The position numbers were made by a program, and so were the translations under genes. From positions 1 to 64,000 of the forward strand of contig JBFWVR010000005.1 of the NCBI GenBank assembly GCA_050246635.1: a stretch of 64,000 nucleotides of DNA, in the 5' to 3' direction. This document shows, piece after piece, positions 33,312-41,762 of the stretch. Under the pieces are notes generated by a model. That model did not search any database. It worked only from the letters and a program-made list of their open reading frames with translations, and was not told where the DNA came from. Every line of letters begins with the position of its first letter. The first letter of the stretch is position 1. The DNA comes from JBFWVR01 sp050246635 (lineage in GTDB: Bacteria; Acidobacteriota; Vicinamibacteria; Vicinamibacterales; UBA2999).

Positions 33312-34604
33312 TCACCTCCGCAGGATTCGCCGATCGAGCCAGATCGAGAAGTCCTTGTGGCTGAGCCGATGAATCGACTTCAACCTCAGTAGCTTCAGTA
33401 GTGCTCGTTTACTGATCGCTCGAACAAGTCCGAGGTCTTCGTCGGTTACCTCGTACGAACCGGCATGGACGATCGCTGAGCGGATGTTGTACAGGCGGTT
33501 CATCTCCTCGGCGACCTGCGCACGTGCCGCCACGGTTCTGCCGAGCAAGTGGGCTACTCTCAGTTTCAGTCGAAAGGCCATCTCGCCCGACTTCTCCCCT
33601 GGGAGGAAGAGCGTTTCCAAAGCAATAGTGAAGAGCAGAAATGCCTCCTCACGTCGCCTGTCGACGGTCGCGCGTCCGATCCACTGAGCCGCTGTCACTA
33701 GGAGTGCCCCGCAACTGCCTCGGGTGGCGATACGGGTCAACGTCGAGAGCGTCGAGAACAGCCGAAAGAGTCGTCGCTCACCTCGAAGCTTCTGCCAGGA
33801 GAATGGTGTCAGCGGGTCGATGGCGCTGTAGTGCGCAGTGAACGTGGCGTCTGCATCGCGGCGAATCGGCAGCATGCGCTTGGAAGCCACCGTGTCCCCA
33901 GGCAAGTAGAGCCATCCGTAGTTGTACGGGATTAGATCGCTGAAGCCGTTGACGAGATCCAAGACTTGCCTGGTACGGTGGAGCGCCAGAGCTTCGGCGG
34001 CGGCGAAATCTCTGGCGTGAACAGGGACGATGGCGCATCCGCGATTCCAGAGTTCGCTCTGGTGCAAGTCGCGTGTGATGGCGGCCAGTCCTTTGGCCGA
34101 CGACATTTCGCGGGACGCCCTGAGAGCTCGAAGTTGGCGGTGACCAAACACCGCCATCCGGACTTCTGCGAAGTGCGCCGGCAGAGTCGCAAGGTCGGCC
34201 CCATCGATAGGGATCCAGCAAGTGAACCTCTGCGACTTGGCCTCCAGTCGGCTCAGAAGCCGGTCTAGTGATGCCTGGAGACGGTCATCAAAGGATGTGT
34301 TGCTTTTACCCTGAAGGTCCAAAGCCTCGAACAGCGCATCCTGGAGAAATGTTTCGACGGACCTCCGCGAGAGGTCGTGTTTCGGGACGTGCGTCGCCAT
34401 CAGGTGCGCGATTGTTGCGGTGTACTCTTTCCTTTCCTCTGGGTCTAGAAAGAGGGAGCCTTCGCCGCGGAGCGAGAACCAGATCCCGGCGCCGCTCGAT
34501 GTTCCAGGGACGAGACGGGAGAAAACGAAGCGGATGAATGCCTGGACCTCCGGCAGTATCGGCTTCGATCTGGATTGTTTGGGCATCCGCGGGTGCCTTG
34601 GCAT
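33312..34604 (-). CDS. HEPN-domain protein (ApeA-like), candidate defence ribonuclease
   Basis: A 430-residue protein inside the tRNA-Pro island. The C-terminal third (about 315-425) looks like an Apea-type HEPN domain: EAFLLFTIALETLFLPGEKS, FRLKLRVAHLLGRTV, EEMNRLYNIR and the catalytic R-x4-H (R375-H380 in RSAIVHAG). HEPN proteins of this motif are metal-independent RNases used in abortive infection. The first 310 residues do not match anything I know and would be the sensing part. It is followed by AbiEii/AbiEi on the same strand and is less GC-rich than the flanks, consistent with transfer. The start may also be ATG 34586. Function inferred from motif and context only. Confidence 0.65.
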   Translation of the reverse strand: MPRHPRMPKQSRSKPILPEVQAFIRFVFSRLVPGTSSGAGIWFSLRGEGSLFLDPEERKEYTATIAHLMATHVPKHDLSRRSVETFLQDALFEALDLQGKSNTSFDDRLQASLDRLLSRLEAKSQRFTCWIPIDGADLATLPAHFAEVRMAVFGHRQLRALRASREMSSAKGLAAITRDLHQSELWNRGCAIVPVHARDFAAAEALALHRTRQVLDLVNGFSDLIPYNYGWLYLPGDTVASKRMLPIRRDADATFTAHYSAIDPLTPFSWQKLRGERRLFRLFSTLSTLTRIATRGSCGALLVTAAQWIGRATVDRRREEAFLLFTIALETLFLPGEKSGEMAFRLKLRVAHLLGRTVAARAQVAEEMNRLYNIRSAIVHAGSYEVTDEDLGLVRAISKRALLKLLRLKSIHRLSHKDFSIWLDRRILRR

Positions 34605-34656
34605 TTATTCGTGTCCTTGTTGTCAGCCTTCTGAGCGGCCAAGAATTGGGGACCCG

Positions 34657-35586
34657 TCAGGTCACGGGTTTGCCGCCGAGGCGTCGCTCGAGCGAGTCTG
34701 CGAGCGCCTTGAACCGTTCGGGCTGCTTGCGCTCAAGTTCCTGCAGATTCTGTAGCCGCCACCGGATGGCGGGCAGCTCCTCCAGGTGGGGGATGCCCAA
34801 GAGGGACCAGTTCGGTCGTGCCCGAACCAGCGTACGCAAGAACTCGCGCTCACCCGCGTCGAGGGCAGCCGGCAATTCGGCGAACAACCGATCCCTGGCG
34901 GTGAGCAGCGACTCGAGCGTCACCGGCTCGGTGGTCATGCCAACGAACCCTCCCTCGTAGGCGAGCGCGACATCCTTACGCGGCGGGAACAGCACTTCGT
35001 GCAGCGTGCGATTGTGGCTGGCGAGGTACACCAGGAACGCGCGCCGGATGCCCGGCGTGATGCCGCCATGTTCGAACAGCTGCATCACGTCGAAGAGGTC
35101 GCGGGGATGCTGCCTGTCCATCGCCGCGACGAGCTTGCCGCCGTAGACCTCCTCGGCGGCCAGCAGTGGGACCTCGACATCGGCCAGGAGGGCGTCACTG
35201 GCAGCTGGCGTGAGCGAGCGGGCGTGCACCGGGTGGATGGTGCCGCGGATGACCGTGTTGACCTCCACCTTCACCACAAGGTCGTCGCGTTGTACGAGGA
35301 GCTTCGTCTCGCCCATGTCGGCTGCGGACAACGCCTGCACCTTGAAGCCGCGCTTGCCCAAGTTGGTGCGGGCTTCTCGTAGTGCCTCGTTGATTCGAGC
35401 GAGCGCCTCGGCGCGGCCAAGCTGGTGGTCCGTGAACACCAGATCGAGATCGACGGACAGTCGCGGCATCTCACGGAGGAACAGGTTGATCGCTGTGCCG
35501 CCCTTCAGTGCGAACTGCCCGCTGGCGAAGACCGTGGGCGCGATCTCCGTCAGGAGACGTGCCGTGGCGAGGTACTTCGGGTCCAT
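34657..35586 (-). CDS. abiEii: AbiEii-type nucleotidyltransferase toxin
   Basis: A 309-residue toxin of the type IV AbiE system. The nucleotidyltransferase motif is GGTAINL at 29-35 with SVDLDLVF (D46, D48). Further motifs are LVVKVEVN and the conserved KLVAAMDRQHPRDLFDVMQL. AbiEii enzymes transfer nucleotides to cellular targets (tRNA acceptor ends in related MenT toxins) and stop growth on phage infection. It starts 3 bp after the antitoxin stop, so the pair is one operon under the promoter at 36346-36401. Part of the tRNA-Pro island. Confidence 0.92.
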   Translation of the reverse strand: MDPKYLATARLLTEIAPTVFASGQFALKGGTAINLFLREMPRLSVDLDLVFTDHQLGRAEALARINEALREARTNLGKRGFKVQALSAADMGETKLLVQRDDLVVKVEVNTVIRGTIHPVHARSLTPAASDALLADVEVPLLAAEEVYGGKLVAAMDRQHPRDLFDVMQLFEHGGITPGIRRAFLVYLASHNRTLHEVLFPPRKDVALAYEGGFVGMTTEPVTLESLLTARDRLFAELPAALDAGEREFLRTLVRARPNWSLLGIPHLEELPAIRWRLQNLQELERKQPERFKALADSLERRLGGKPVT

Positions 35587-35589
35587 GCG

Positions 35590-36312
35590 CTACCTGCCCA
35601 ACACCAGAAGACCTTCTTTGGTCCGTCCCACCCAACGCTTTCCGCTTCCAGCCGGAAGCGGCGCTGGGTCGAGTTTCGACGCCCATGGCAAGCCCAGCTC
35701 CCGGCCGAGGGTCAGGCATAGCCGAACGGTCTTCACCTGCTTGCAGTGCGACAGCAGTTCCTGAAGGACGCTGGCCCGAAGTGACGTTGTGGCCTCGACG
35801 AGAGAGCGAGCCTCGTCGAGCGGCTGACCGACGCCGACGTCGCTGAGGAGTTCGAGCAGGGCGCGTTCCGGATCTGACACCAGCGGCGCGTCGGACTGCC
35901 GGCGAAGCGGCGACACCCGCCTCGGCTTGTCCGTCGGCTCCTCGAACAAGCGGAGGCGCTTGTAGCGACTCGGGAACGTCTTGGCGAACCAGGGGGGCAG
36001 GACGGCGGTGTCCCAGCCGTAGAGTCGCAGTTCAGGGCGGACCGCCACGTTGTGACGGACCCCGTGCCAGTCCAAGGCGGTCTTGCCCCCGACGTGGAAG
36101 CCGGCAAACCGCCGTTCGAGGAGGCGGAGGCTGGCGTGCAGGTCGAGCGGGGTGTCCGGCCGCGCATATACACCCCGGCCCAGCCGTTTGAGCCAGCCCG
36201 CCCGGGCATAGTGGACCGCCAGGTCAGCAGAGATGCCCAGCCCTGCCAGCTCCGCTGATGTCACCGGCTGGCCGGGGCGGACCCCTGCGTACAGGTTGTT
36301 TAGCTTGCTCAT
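35590..36312 (-). CDS. abiEi: AbiEi-type antitoxin / repressor
   Basis: A 240-residue protein with an N-terminal winged-helix region of the AbiEi_3_N type (GQPVTSAELAGLGISADLAV, WLKRLGRGVYARP) and a C-terminal antitoxin domain (DPERALLELLSDVG, LEATTSLRASVLQ-like helices). AbiEi neutralises AbiEii and represses the operon by binding inverted repeats. Such repeats (GTCGTAGCC and GGCTACGAC, plus a 10-bp dyad) are found upstream at 36316-36401. Confidence 0.9.
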   Translation of the reverse strand: MSKLNNLYAGVRPGQPVTSAELAGLGISADLAVHYARAGWLKRLGRGVYARPDTPLDLHASLRLLERRFAGFHVGGKTALDWHGVRHNVAVRPELRLYGWDTAVLPPWFAKTFPSRYKRLRLFEEPTDKPRRVSPLRRQSDAPLVSDPERALLELLSDVGVGQPLDEARSLVEATTSLRASVLQELLSHCKQVKTVRLCLTLGRELGLPWASKLDPAPLPAGSGKRWVGRTKEGLLVLGR

Positions 36313-36315
36313 TAT

Positions 36316-36401
36316 TGTCGTAGCCTTGCTGCGATTAGTATGTTCATTCTAAACACGGTGTTTCGATAAGTAAAGATAGTCGTATTTTGGCTACGACTAT
36401 C
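36316..36401 (-). promoter_or_regulatory. abiE promoter and operators
   Basis: On the minus strand the -35 TTTACT (36369-36374) and -10 TAGAAT (36346-36351) are 17 bp apart, with transcription expected from about 36339. A 10-bp inverted repeat GATAGTCGTA/TACGACTATC (36375-36384, 36392-36401) lies just upstream, and GTCGTAGCC recurs next to the start codon (36316-36324). Their shared motif suggests AbiEi binding on both sides of the promoter. Confidence 0.7.
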
Positions 36402-36439
36402 CTGACCATTCGAAGCATGGGCCCGCGCTTGGCGTTCAG

Positions 36440-37154
36440 GCCGGCCGCAGCCGGCCTCGCCTCGGCATTCGGACCACGTTCCCCTCGCCCCTGGGTGCGA
36501 CCGGAATCCGCACCTGCTCGCTGGCGCGACCAGGTCGTCCTTCAGCAGGTGTGCGTAAGTGCGCCTCGGTCACGTCGACGCTGGGAGTGGCCGAGGATCT
36601 TCGACAGCTTGTAGATATCGCCGCCGGCGTGGAGCCATCGCGTGCCGAACGTGTGGCGAAGGGCATCGGGCTCAGCGTGGGAATCAGTGCCCGGGCACAG
36701 CCTGGGCCAGTACCTCGCGCAGCCGCTGCGGGTCCTGCGTCCGCAGCCGTCCCTCTGCGGCGAGCTACCCTTAGAGCGCGGCCCCGGCGTCCGGCGGCAT
36801 CGGGACGCCGCGTTCCTTCCGGAACTTGCCGGTGACGTACACCGTGCCGCGCATGCCGTCGATATCGCGTCGGCTGTCGATGCCGCGCATCTCGTTCAGA
36901 CGACAGCCGGTGCCGAGCGCGAAGCGGGCGAGGCGCTGGAAGCGCGGGTGGAGCGCCTCCAGTAGCGTGGTCTCCTCCTCGAGTGCCGGGACGCGCGCGC
37001 CTTGGGATGGCACTGGGATGCGAGCTGCTAAAGCACGATCCCAATGCCGACCGACCACCTGCTCTACGAGGTCCGCTCGAGCCTGAACCGTGTAGCGTTG
37101 TCGGGCAGCTCCTCTTTGCCGGTAGCCGTTCGTTCCTACTGCGAATTGCGACAC
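36440..37154 (-). pseudogene. Decayed tyrosine recombinase (integrase)
   Basis: Two leftward frames together give integrase pieces. The first, 36771-37154, has LARFALGTGCRLNEMRGI (the first catalytic Arg region) and GTVYVTGKFRKERGVPMP. After a frameshift, ALRHTFGTRWLHAGGDIYKL and SKILGHS follow (H-x-x-R box), then VTEAH near where the tyrosine should be. At least two frame changes and no N-terminal domain mean it is inactive. It lies within 700 bp of the intact tRNA-Pro attachment site, as expected for the integrase of this island. Confidence 0.8.
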
Positions 37155-37342
37155 GCCTCGCTAATCGATGAGCTCACGCCGCTTGATTCGCTTCGGCCAG
37201 GACTGCTCCGCGGACCCCGAGGACCAGTTCCGCGAGGACAAGCGACGTTCGATCAGGTATCTGCTGGACCGCAAGGTCAGCGTCCAGAACCCTCGGTCCA
37301 TCCGGGCCACTCTTGATGAGCGCCCCGTAAGCTCCCCTGACT

Positions 37343-37446
37343 GGTGCACAGTTCCCCGGTAGACTGCTCCCGGAAGGAGCGGTCATGCGGAAGTCGAAAT
37401 GCACCGAGTCGCAGATCGTCGAGATCGTGAAAGCCGCCGGGTGCTG
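37343..37446 (+). pseudogene. IS3-family transposase orfA remnant
   Basis: ATG 37384 opens MRKSKCTESQIVEIVKAAGC and then stops. This matches the first residues of IS3-family OrfA (typically MRKSRFTEAQI...). The preceding 40 bp resemble the left end of such an element (CCCGGTAGACTGCTCCCGG). The rest of the transposase is missing. The remaining sequence from 37155 to 37750 has no intact gene. Confidence 0.6.
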
Positions 37447-37751
37447 AACGAGCTGGTCGCATTGCATGGTGGTCTGACGACGTGCGCGGTGGTAATCGCG
37501 TCCCGGCGGCTCAGGCGTGGATATCGGTCGTGATGTCCGGCGTGGAGGCGGCGGGGGGCCCGCTTCCAGCTGCACGAGCCCGCGAATGGCCCTCGTTTGC
37601 ACCACTTAGCGGCCCTTTGGGTGTGGCCGCTTTTGTGCCCAAACGGCCGCAAAAACGGGGTTCTGAGGGGGGCGATGGGAAACCGCACCCGTCCGCCGTT
37701 GCGCGCGAAGTGACTGCTTCTCGAATGCCTTTGGTGATTTCTGTGAGTGGT

Positions 37752-37803
37752 CGGGGCGACCCATTCGACTGCGCTCAGGGTCACCCCTCACAGAATCATT
37801 GGT
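37752..37803. repeat. Single 52-bp palindromic repeat beside tRNA-Pro
   Basis: One copy of the unit described at 32901-33108, placed directly against the encoded CCA end of the intact tRNA-Pro. Both tRNA 3' halves (left and right island ends) thus have this unit immediately downstream. Confidence 0.9.
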
Positions 37804-37876
37804 CGGGGCGACTGGATTCGAACCAGCGACCCCCTGCGCCCAAGGCAGGTGCGCTACCAGGCTGCGCTACGCCCCG
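37800..37876 (-). tRNA. tRNA-Pro (anticodon UGG)
   Basis: Full cloverleaf on the minus strand: acceptor CGGGGCG/CGCCCCG, D arm AGCGCAGCCTGGTAGCGC, anticodon stem CCTGC/GCAGG around CTTGGGC (anticodon TGG at 37842-37840), T arm CTGGTTCGAATCCAG, discriminator A and encoded CCA (37802-37800). It is the attachment target of the adjacent island; a 48-bp copy of its 3' half is at 33105-33152. Confidence 0.95.
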
Positions 37877-37891
37877 ACCCGAGGCTTGATT

Positions 37892-38344
37892 CTATCCGGT
37901 TCCGACCTCGCGCGTCTCGGCGACCAGGGCGCCTGCCTGCGCGGCCGCCAGGAACGCCAGGAGCTGCATCGACTCGAGCAGCGTGTAGGTGCCCCACGAC
38001 AGCATGCCCGTGAGCGGGTAGTCCGAGAAGTAGATCGCTCCGAGCACCCAGACCGCCAGGGCCGTGGTGGTGGCGCCCCGCGGGCCGGCGCCCACGCGGG
38101 CGCGTGCCACGGCGTGCAGCCACACCAGCACCAGGCCGATGACCAGCTTCATCGCCACCCCGGCGGCGACGGGACCCATCCCGGACGGCTGCATCCGCTC
38201 CGCGGTGCCAGGCATCCAGGCGTCCAACTCGGCCTGCATGCGCGTGGCCAGCAGCGCCTGCGCCGCCATGTTGACCGCGATGATGACCAGCCCGGCCGCG
38301 AGCCCGCCTTTGACGATGTTCCAGAGCTTGAGGCGCCTCTCCAT
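37892..38344 (-). CDS. Hypothetical four-span membrane protein
   Basis: A 150-residue protein with four predicted membrane helices (about 12-32, 58-80, 88-106, 120-142) and a basic N-terminus (ERRLKLWNIVKGG). No catalytic motif or named family is recognised. It stands alone beside tRNA-Pro, outside the island. The next 240 bp upstream hold only short-period repeats. Confidence 0.75.
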   Translation of the reverse strand: MERRLKLWNIVKGGLAAGLVIIAVNMAAQALLATRMQAELDAWMPGTAERMQPSGMGPVAAGVAMKLVIGLVLVWLHAVARARVGAGPRGATTTALAVWVLGAIYFSDYPLTGMLSWGTYTLLESMQLLAFLAAAQAGALVAETREVGTG

Positions 38345-38389
38345 ACCCCCCGAACGGTGCAGACCCTGTGCCGTTTACAGGGAATTCAC

Positions 38390-38526
38390 AAACAAGAATC
38401 CCCGAATTCGGAATGCCTGAGGTGACGGTCCCCGAGGGTGCCCCGTGTGCCCCGTGAACTCAGTGCCCTCAGTGTGTTCAGTGTGTTCAGTGTGTTCAGT
38501 GTCCCCAGTGCTTTCAGCGTGTTCAA
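38390..38526. repeat. GAATTC-type element and CACTGA-family repeats
   Basis: The gap between two divergent genes contains CCGAATTCGG (about 38402-38411), akin to the palindrome at 50827-50850. Then about 38455-38526 holds 9-bp-period units (GTGTTCAGT, AGTGTGTTC), the reverse form of the 25171 and 39771 repeats. No promoter stands out. Confidence 0.6.
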
Positions 38527-38586
38527 TGCCCCCGGCATATGACGCCAGTCATACCCCCGGCGCCGGGCCGACGCGATGATGGGCTC

Positions 38587-39744
38587 ATGGCAAGCTTCAC
38601 TGCGCCCCACCCAATGCCACCCGCGGCGGCCGGGGCCCGCCGGTTCCCCGCCGACTTCTCCCGCGCCCCCTTCATCGTCATCTGGGAGACCACCCGCGCT
38701 TGCGCGTTGAAGTGCGTGCACTGCCGGGCGGAGGCGATCGCCCGCCGCGACCCGCGGGAGCTGACCACGGCCGAGGCGTGTGCCCTGATCGACCAGGTGA
38801 AGGACTTCGGCGACCCGTCGCCGCTCTTCGTGCTGACCGGCGGCGATCCGATGTGGCGCAAGGACCTTGCGGAGATCGTGCGCTACGGCGCCGAGCGCGG
38901 TGTGACGATGGCGCTGACGCCCAGTGGGACGGGGGCCGCGACGAAGAAGCGGCTGGCGGAGCTGAAGGAGGCCGGCCTCAGCCGCGTCGCGGTGAGCCTC
39001 GACGGCCCTGATGCCGAGACGCACGACCGGTTCCGCGGCGTGCGCGGCTCGTTCATGTACACGATGAAGATCATCGAGGCGGCGACGGAACTCGGGTTGC
39101 CGCTGCAGATCAACACGACGGTCAGCCGCCTCACGCTACCGCACCTCGCCGAAATGGCGGAGACCGTGGGCCGCCTGCCACTCGTCCTGTGGGCCGTGTT
39201 CTTCCTCGTCCAGACGGGCCGCGGCGCCGACCTCGAGCAGATCTCCGCCGAGGAATGCGAGGACGTGTTGCGGTACCTCCATGACCTGTCCGAACGTGTG
39301 CCGTTCGGGATCAAGACGACCGAGGCCCCACACTTCCGCCGGGTGCTGTGGCAGGAGGATCAGGCCCAGCTCGCGGCCGGTCTCGCCCCCGCGTCTCCCG
39401 ACGTGTTCCGCCGGCCCCACCTCCGCGCGCCGCGTGCGGTGAACGACGGCAACGGGTTCGTCTTCATCGACCACCAGGGCGGCATCTGCCCGAGCGGGTT
39501 CCTGCCGATGGTGCGCGGAAACGTCCGCGACGGCCAGCTCGTGGACGTCTACCGGAACGATCCGATCTTCGTCTCCTTGCGGGACGCCGACCGGCTGGAG
39601 GGCCGGTGCGGCCGTTGCGCGTTCCGCGAGATGTGCGGCGGGTCGCGGTCGCGCGCGTACGCCGCGACGGGTGATCCGTTCGCGACCGATCCGCTGTGTT
39701 CGTATCGGCCGGGAGTCGAGCGGGAGGCGCTGGCGGCAGGTTGA
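38587..39744 (+). CDS. Radical SAM/SPASM enzyme (TIGR04053-like)
   Basis: A 385-residue enzyme. I prefer ATG 38587 over the one at 38539 because the conserved region starts soon after it. The radical SAM cluster motif is C39-x3-C43-x2-C46 (ETTRACALKCVHC), with the SAM-binding GGDP motif (LTGGDPMW). The C-terminal SPASM domain binds extra Fe-S clusters (ICPSGF, CGRCAFREMCGG and a last Cys near CSYRPG). Relatives include NirJ/AhbD-type haem-modifying enzymes and peptide-modifying enzymes. No substrate peptide or haem gene is nearby, so the reaction is unknown. Confidence 0.88.
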   Translation: MASFTAPHPMPPAAAGARRFPADFSRAPFIVIWETTRACALKCVHCRAEAIARRDPRELTTAEACALIDQVKDFGDPSPLFVLTGGDPMWRKDLAEIVRYGAERGVTMALTPSGTGAATKKRLAELKEAGLSRVAVSLDGPDAETHDRFRGVRGSFMYTMKIIEAATELGLPLQINTTVSRLTLPHLAEMAETVGRLPLVLWAVFFLVQTGRGADLEQISAEECEDVLRYLHDLSERVPFGIKTTEAPHFRRVLWQEDQAQLAAGLAPASPDVFRRPHLRAPRAVNDGNGFVFIDHQGGICPSGFLPMVRGNVRDGQLVDVYRNDPIFVSLRDADRLEGRCGRCAFREMCGGSRSRAYAATGDPFATDPLCSYRPGVEREALAAG

Positions 39745-39770
39745 GGTGCGGACGGGGGGTACTACCGAGA

Positions 39771-39870
39771 CACTGAACACACTGAAGACACTGAACACAC
39801 TGAATCACGTGGGGACTGGGATCCGGGTGGCCCCACACGTTCCCGTTCAGTGTCCTCAGTGTGTTCAGTG
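39771..39870. repeat. Large hairpin made of CACTGA-family repeats
   Basis: The arms 39771-39796 (CACTGAACACACTGAAGACA, then CTGAAC) and 39845-39870 are inverted copies over 26 bp with a single mismatch. The loop contains a second partial dyad (ACGTGGGG/CCCCACACGT). It lies between the radical SAM gene and the epimerase gene and could act as a transcription barrier. Confidence 0.8.
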
Positions 39871-39929
39871 GTTCGTGCTCTCGGCGTCGGAGTTCGTGAC
39901 GAATCCCCGCGCGACGTAAACTTCCTCAC

Positions 39930-40928
39930 GTGCGCTATTTCATCACCGGCGCCACGGGCTTCATCGGTGGGGCGGTTACCCGGCAACTGATCGGGGCCGG
40001 GCACGAGGTGTCCGCGCTCGTCCGGAGCCGGCAGCGGGCCGGTGATCTCACGCGCCTTGGCGTCGAGCTGCACGAGGGCGACCTGCTCGAGCCGTCGAGC
40101 CTGCGGCGACCGATGGAGGGCGCCGACGGGGTCTTCCATCTTGCCGCCTGGTACAAGATCGGCGTGCGCGAGCCGGCCGCGGCGCGCATCAACGTCGATG
40201 GGACCCGCGCCGTCCTGGAGACGATGCGTGAGCAGGGGATCGCGAAGGGCGTCTACACGAGCACCGTCGGGGTGTTCGGCGATACGCGCGGGCGCCTCGT
40301 GGACGAGACGTACCGCAGTGACGGCCCGTTCCTCACCGAGTACGATCGGACCAAGTGGCAGGCCCACTACGAGGTCGCGTTGCCCATGGCCGAGGCGGGG
40401 TTGCCCCTCGTCATCGTGATGCCCGGCGCGGTGTATGGCCCCGGCGACACCAGCCAGGTGGGCGCCAGCCTCGCCGCCCTCCTGCGGGGACGTTTCCCCA
40501 TGGCGCCGGCGCAGACGACCTTCTCCTGGGGGTACATCGACGATGTCGCGCACGGGATCGTGCGCGCGATGGAGCGGGGCAGGATTGCACAGAGCTACCT
40601 GCTCACGGGGCCTTGTCACACGTTCGAAGCCTTCATGGACGAAGCGGCGAGCCTGGCGGGCGTGCCAGCGCCCCGCCTCCACCCGGGGCCGCGCGTGATG
40701 CGGGTGTTGGCCGCCGGGTGCGCGGCCCTGGAGCGCGTGGGGGTGCGCCCGCCTTACTCCCCGGAGTCGCTGCGCCTCATGGCTGGCACCACGTGGATCG
40801 GCAGCCACGAGAAGGCCAGCCGTGAGCTCGGCTTCGAGCCGCGACCAATCGCCGCAGGCCTGGCGCTCACGCTCGCTTCGCTCGCGGCGCGAGCGCCGCG
40901 AGCGGAATCAAGAAACCAGAATCAGTAA
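39930..40928 (+). CDS. NAD(P)-dependent epimerase/reductase (extended SDR)
   Basis: A 332-residue enzyme. The N-terminal Rossmann motif is TGATGFIGG (GxxGxxG at 7-13); FHLAAWYKIG and the active-site YDRTKWQAH (Tyr-x3-Lys) follow. The substrate-binding C-terminal part is typical of dihydroflavonol-reductase-like or HpnA-like members. No pathway genes are adjacent, so the substrate cannot be named. The last dozen residues (ARAPRAESRNQNQ) run into intergenic repeat sequence and may be a recent extension. Confidence 0.85.
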   Translation: MRYFITGATGFIGGAVTRQLIGAGHEVSALVRSRQRAGDLTRLGVELHEGDLLEPSSLRRPMEGADGVFHLAAWYKIGVREPAAARINVDGTRAVLETMREQGIAKGVYTSTVGVFGDTRGRLVDETYRSDGPFLTEYDRTKWQAHYEVALPMAEAGLPLVIVMPGAVYGPGDTSQVGASLAALLRGRFPMAPAQTTFSWGYIDDVAHGIVRAMERGRIAQSYLLTGPCHTFEAFMDEAASLAGVPAPRLHPGPRVMRVLAAGCAALERVGVRPPYSPESLRLMAGTTWIGSHEKASRELGFEPRPIAAGLALTLASLAARAPRAESRNQNQ

Positions 40929-41021
40929 TCAGGAAGGCACGACGCTCCCGCGACTTACGCGTCACCGATTGCCGCCGTCCGCCTTCGGAATTCCGATTCT
41001 TGGTTCCGTTTTCTGGTTTCT
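40911..41021. other. Inverted 11-bp repeat bracketing a convergent intergenic region
   Basis: AGAAACCAGAA (40911-40921) and TTCTGGTTTCT (41011-41021) are exact inverted copies about 90 bp apart. The interior includes CGGAATTCCGATTCTTGG, again a GAATTC-type element. It lies across the gap between the convergent epimerase and TetR genes. Confidence 0.5.
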
Positions 41022-41663
41022 CTATTCAGCCGCCGGGCGCGCCGCACCCGGTTGCTGGAGCATGCCGCGCTTCAGGATCCCGCTCATCATCTGGATGGCC
41101 TCGTCGCTGCTCATGCCGTAGTGGTTCGGCACGCCGAACAGCAGCTCGACGACGAAGTAGTAGATGAAGACGCGGATGGTCATGACCATCGCCGGCGCGA
41201 GTGGCAGGTCGGGATGGAACGGGCCGGCCGCGGCCAGTTCGGCGGGGTGCGAGGCCGCGAACGCCTCGCAGCGCCGCGCCAGGTCGGCGTAGAACTTGTG
41301 GATGTGACGGCCGTCGAACTCGACGACGTCCACGTACATCAGCGCCACGTGCGGGCGCCAGCCGGCGATGACCTCCCGGGCGGCGCCGGCGAGCTCCTCG
41401 AGGCGGTTGGGGAAGGCGCCCGCCTCCAGCGCCCGGTTCAGCGGGAACGAGGGCTCGGCGCTGAACGCCCAGAACTGCTGCAGCAGCGTGTCGAAGATGG
41501 CTTCCTTGTCGCGGAAGTGGTGGTACACGCTCCCGGTGGAGACGCCGGCGCGGCCTGCGATGTCGCGAATGCTCGTCGCCCGATAGCCCACGTGCGAGAA
41601 GAGGGCGAGCGCCGCCTCGAGAATGGCCGCCCGGCTCTTCTCCGACCGTTCTTCCTGCGTCAT
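41022..41663 (-). CDS. TetR/AcrR-family transcriptional regulator
   Basis: A 213-residue regulator. The N-terminal HTH is clear (AAILEAALALFSHVGYRATS, IRDIAGRAGVSTGSVYHHFR, DKEAIFDTLL). The C-terminal helical domain (ligand and dimer part) is aromatic and Met-rich and gives no hint of ligand. It is divergent from the glycosyltransferase gene at 41763 with a 99-bp gap, which could share its operator. Confidence 0.92.
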   Translation of the reverse strand: MTQEERSEKSRAAILEAALALFSHVGYRATSIRDIAGRAGVSTGSVYHHFRDKEAIFDTLLQQFWAFSAEPSFPLNRALEAGAFPNRLEELAGAAREVIAGWRPHVALMYVDVVEFDGRHIHKFYADLARRCEAFAASHPAELAAAGPFHPDLPLAPAMVMTIRVFIYYFVVELLFGVPNHYGMSSDEAIQMMSGILKRGMLQQPGAARPAAE

Positions 41664-41762
41664 CGGGCACGATTATACCGGCCGGTTTCCGCGGGTGGGG
41701 TCAAGTTCCGGCACGGGATGCCGATTCTGGCTACAACGGCACCCCCTACGCCCTCGTAACCC

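Noticed and set aside
32814..33392. Rightward protein frame with repeated FDCAQG motifs
   Set aside because: It is the 52-bp repeat array read as protein; the motif is not under protein-level selection.
37168..37889. Several short frames between the integrase remnant and tRNA-Pro
   Set aside because: No start signals or family match; one holds the 52-bp repeat and others lie in decayed IS or integrase DNA.
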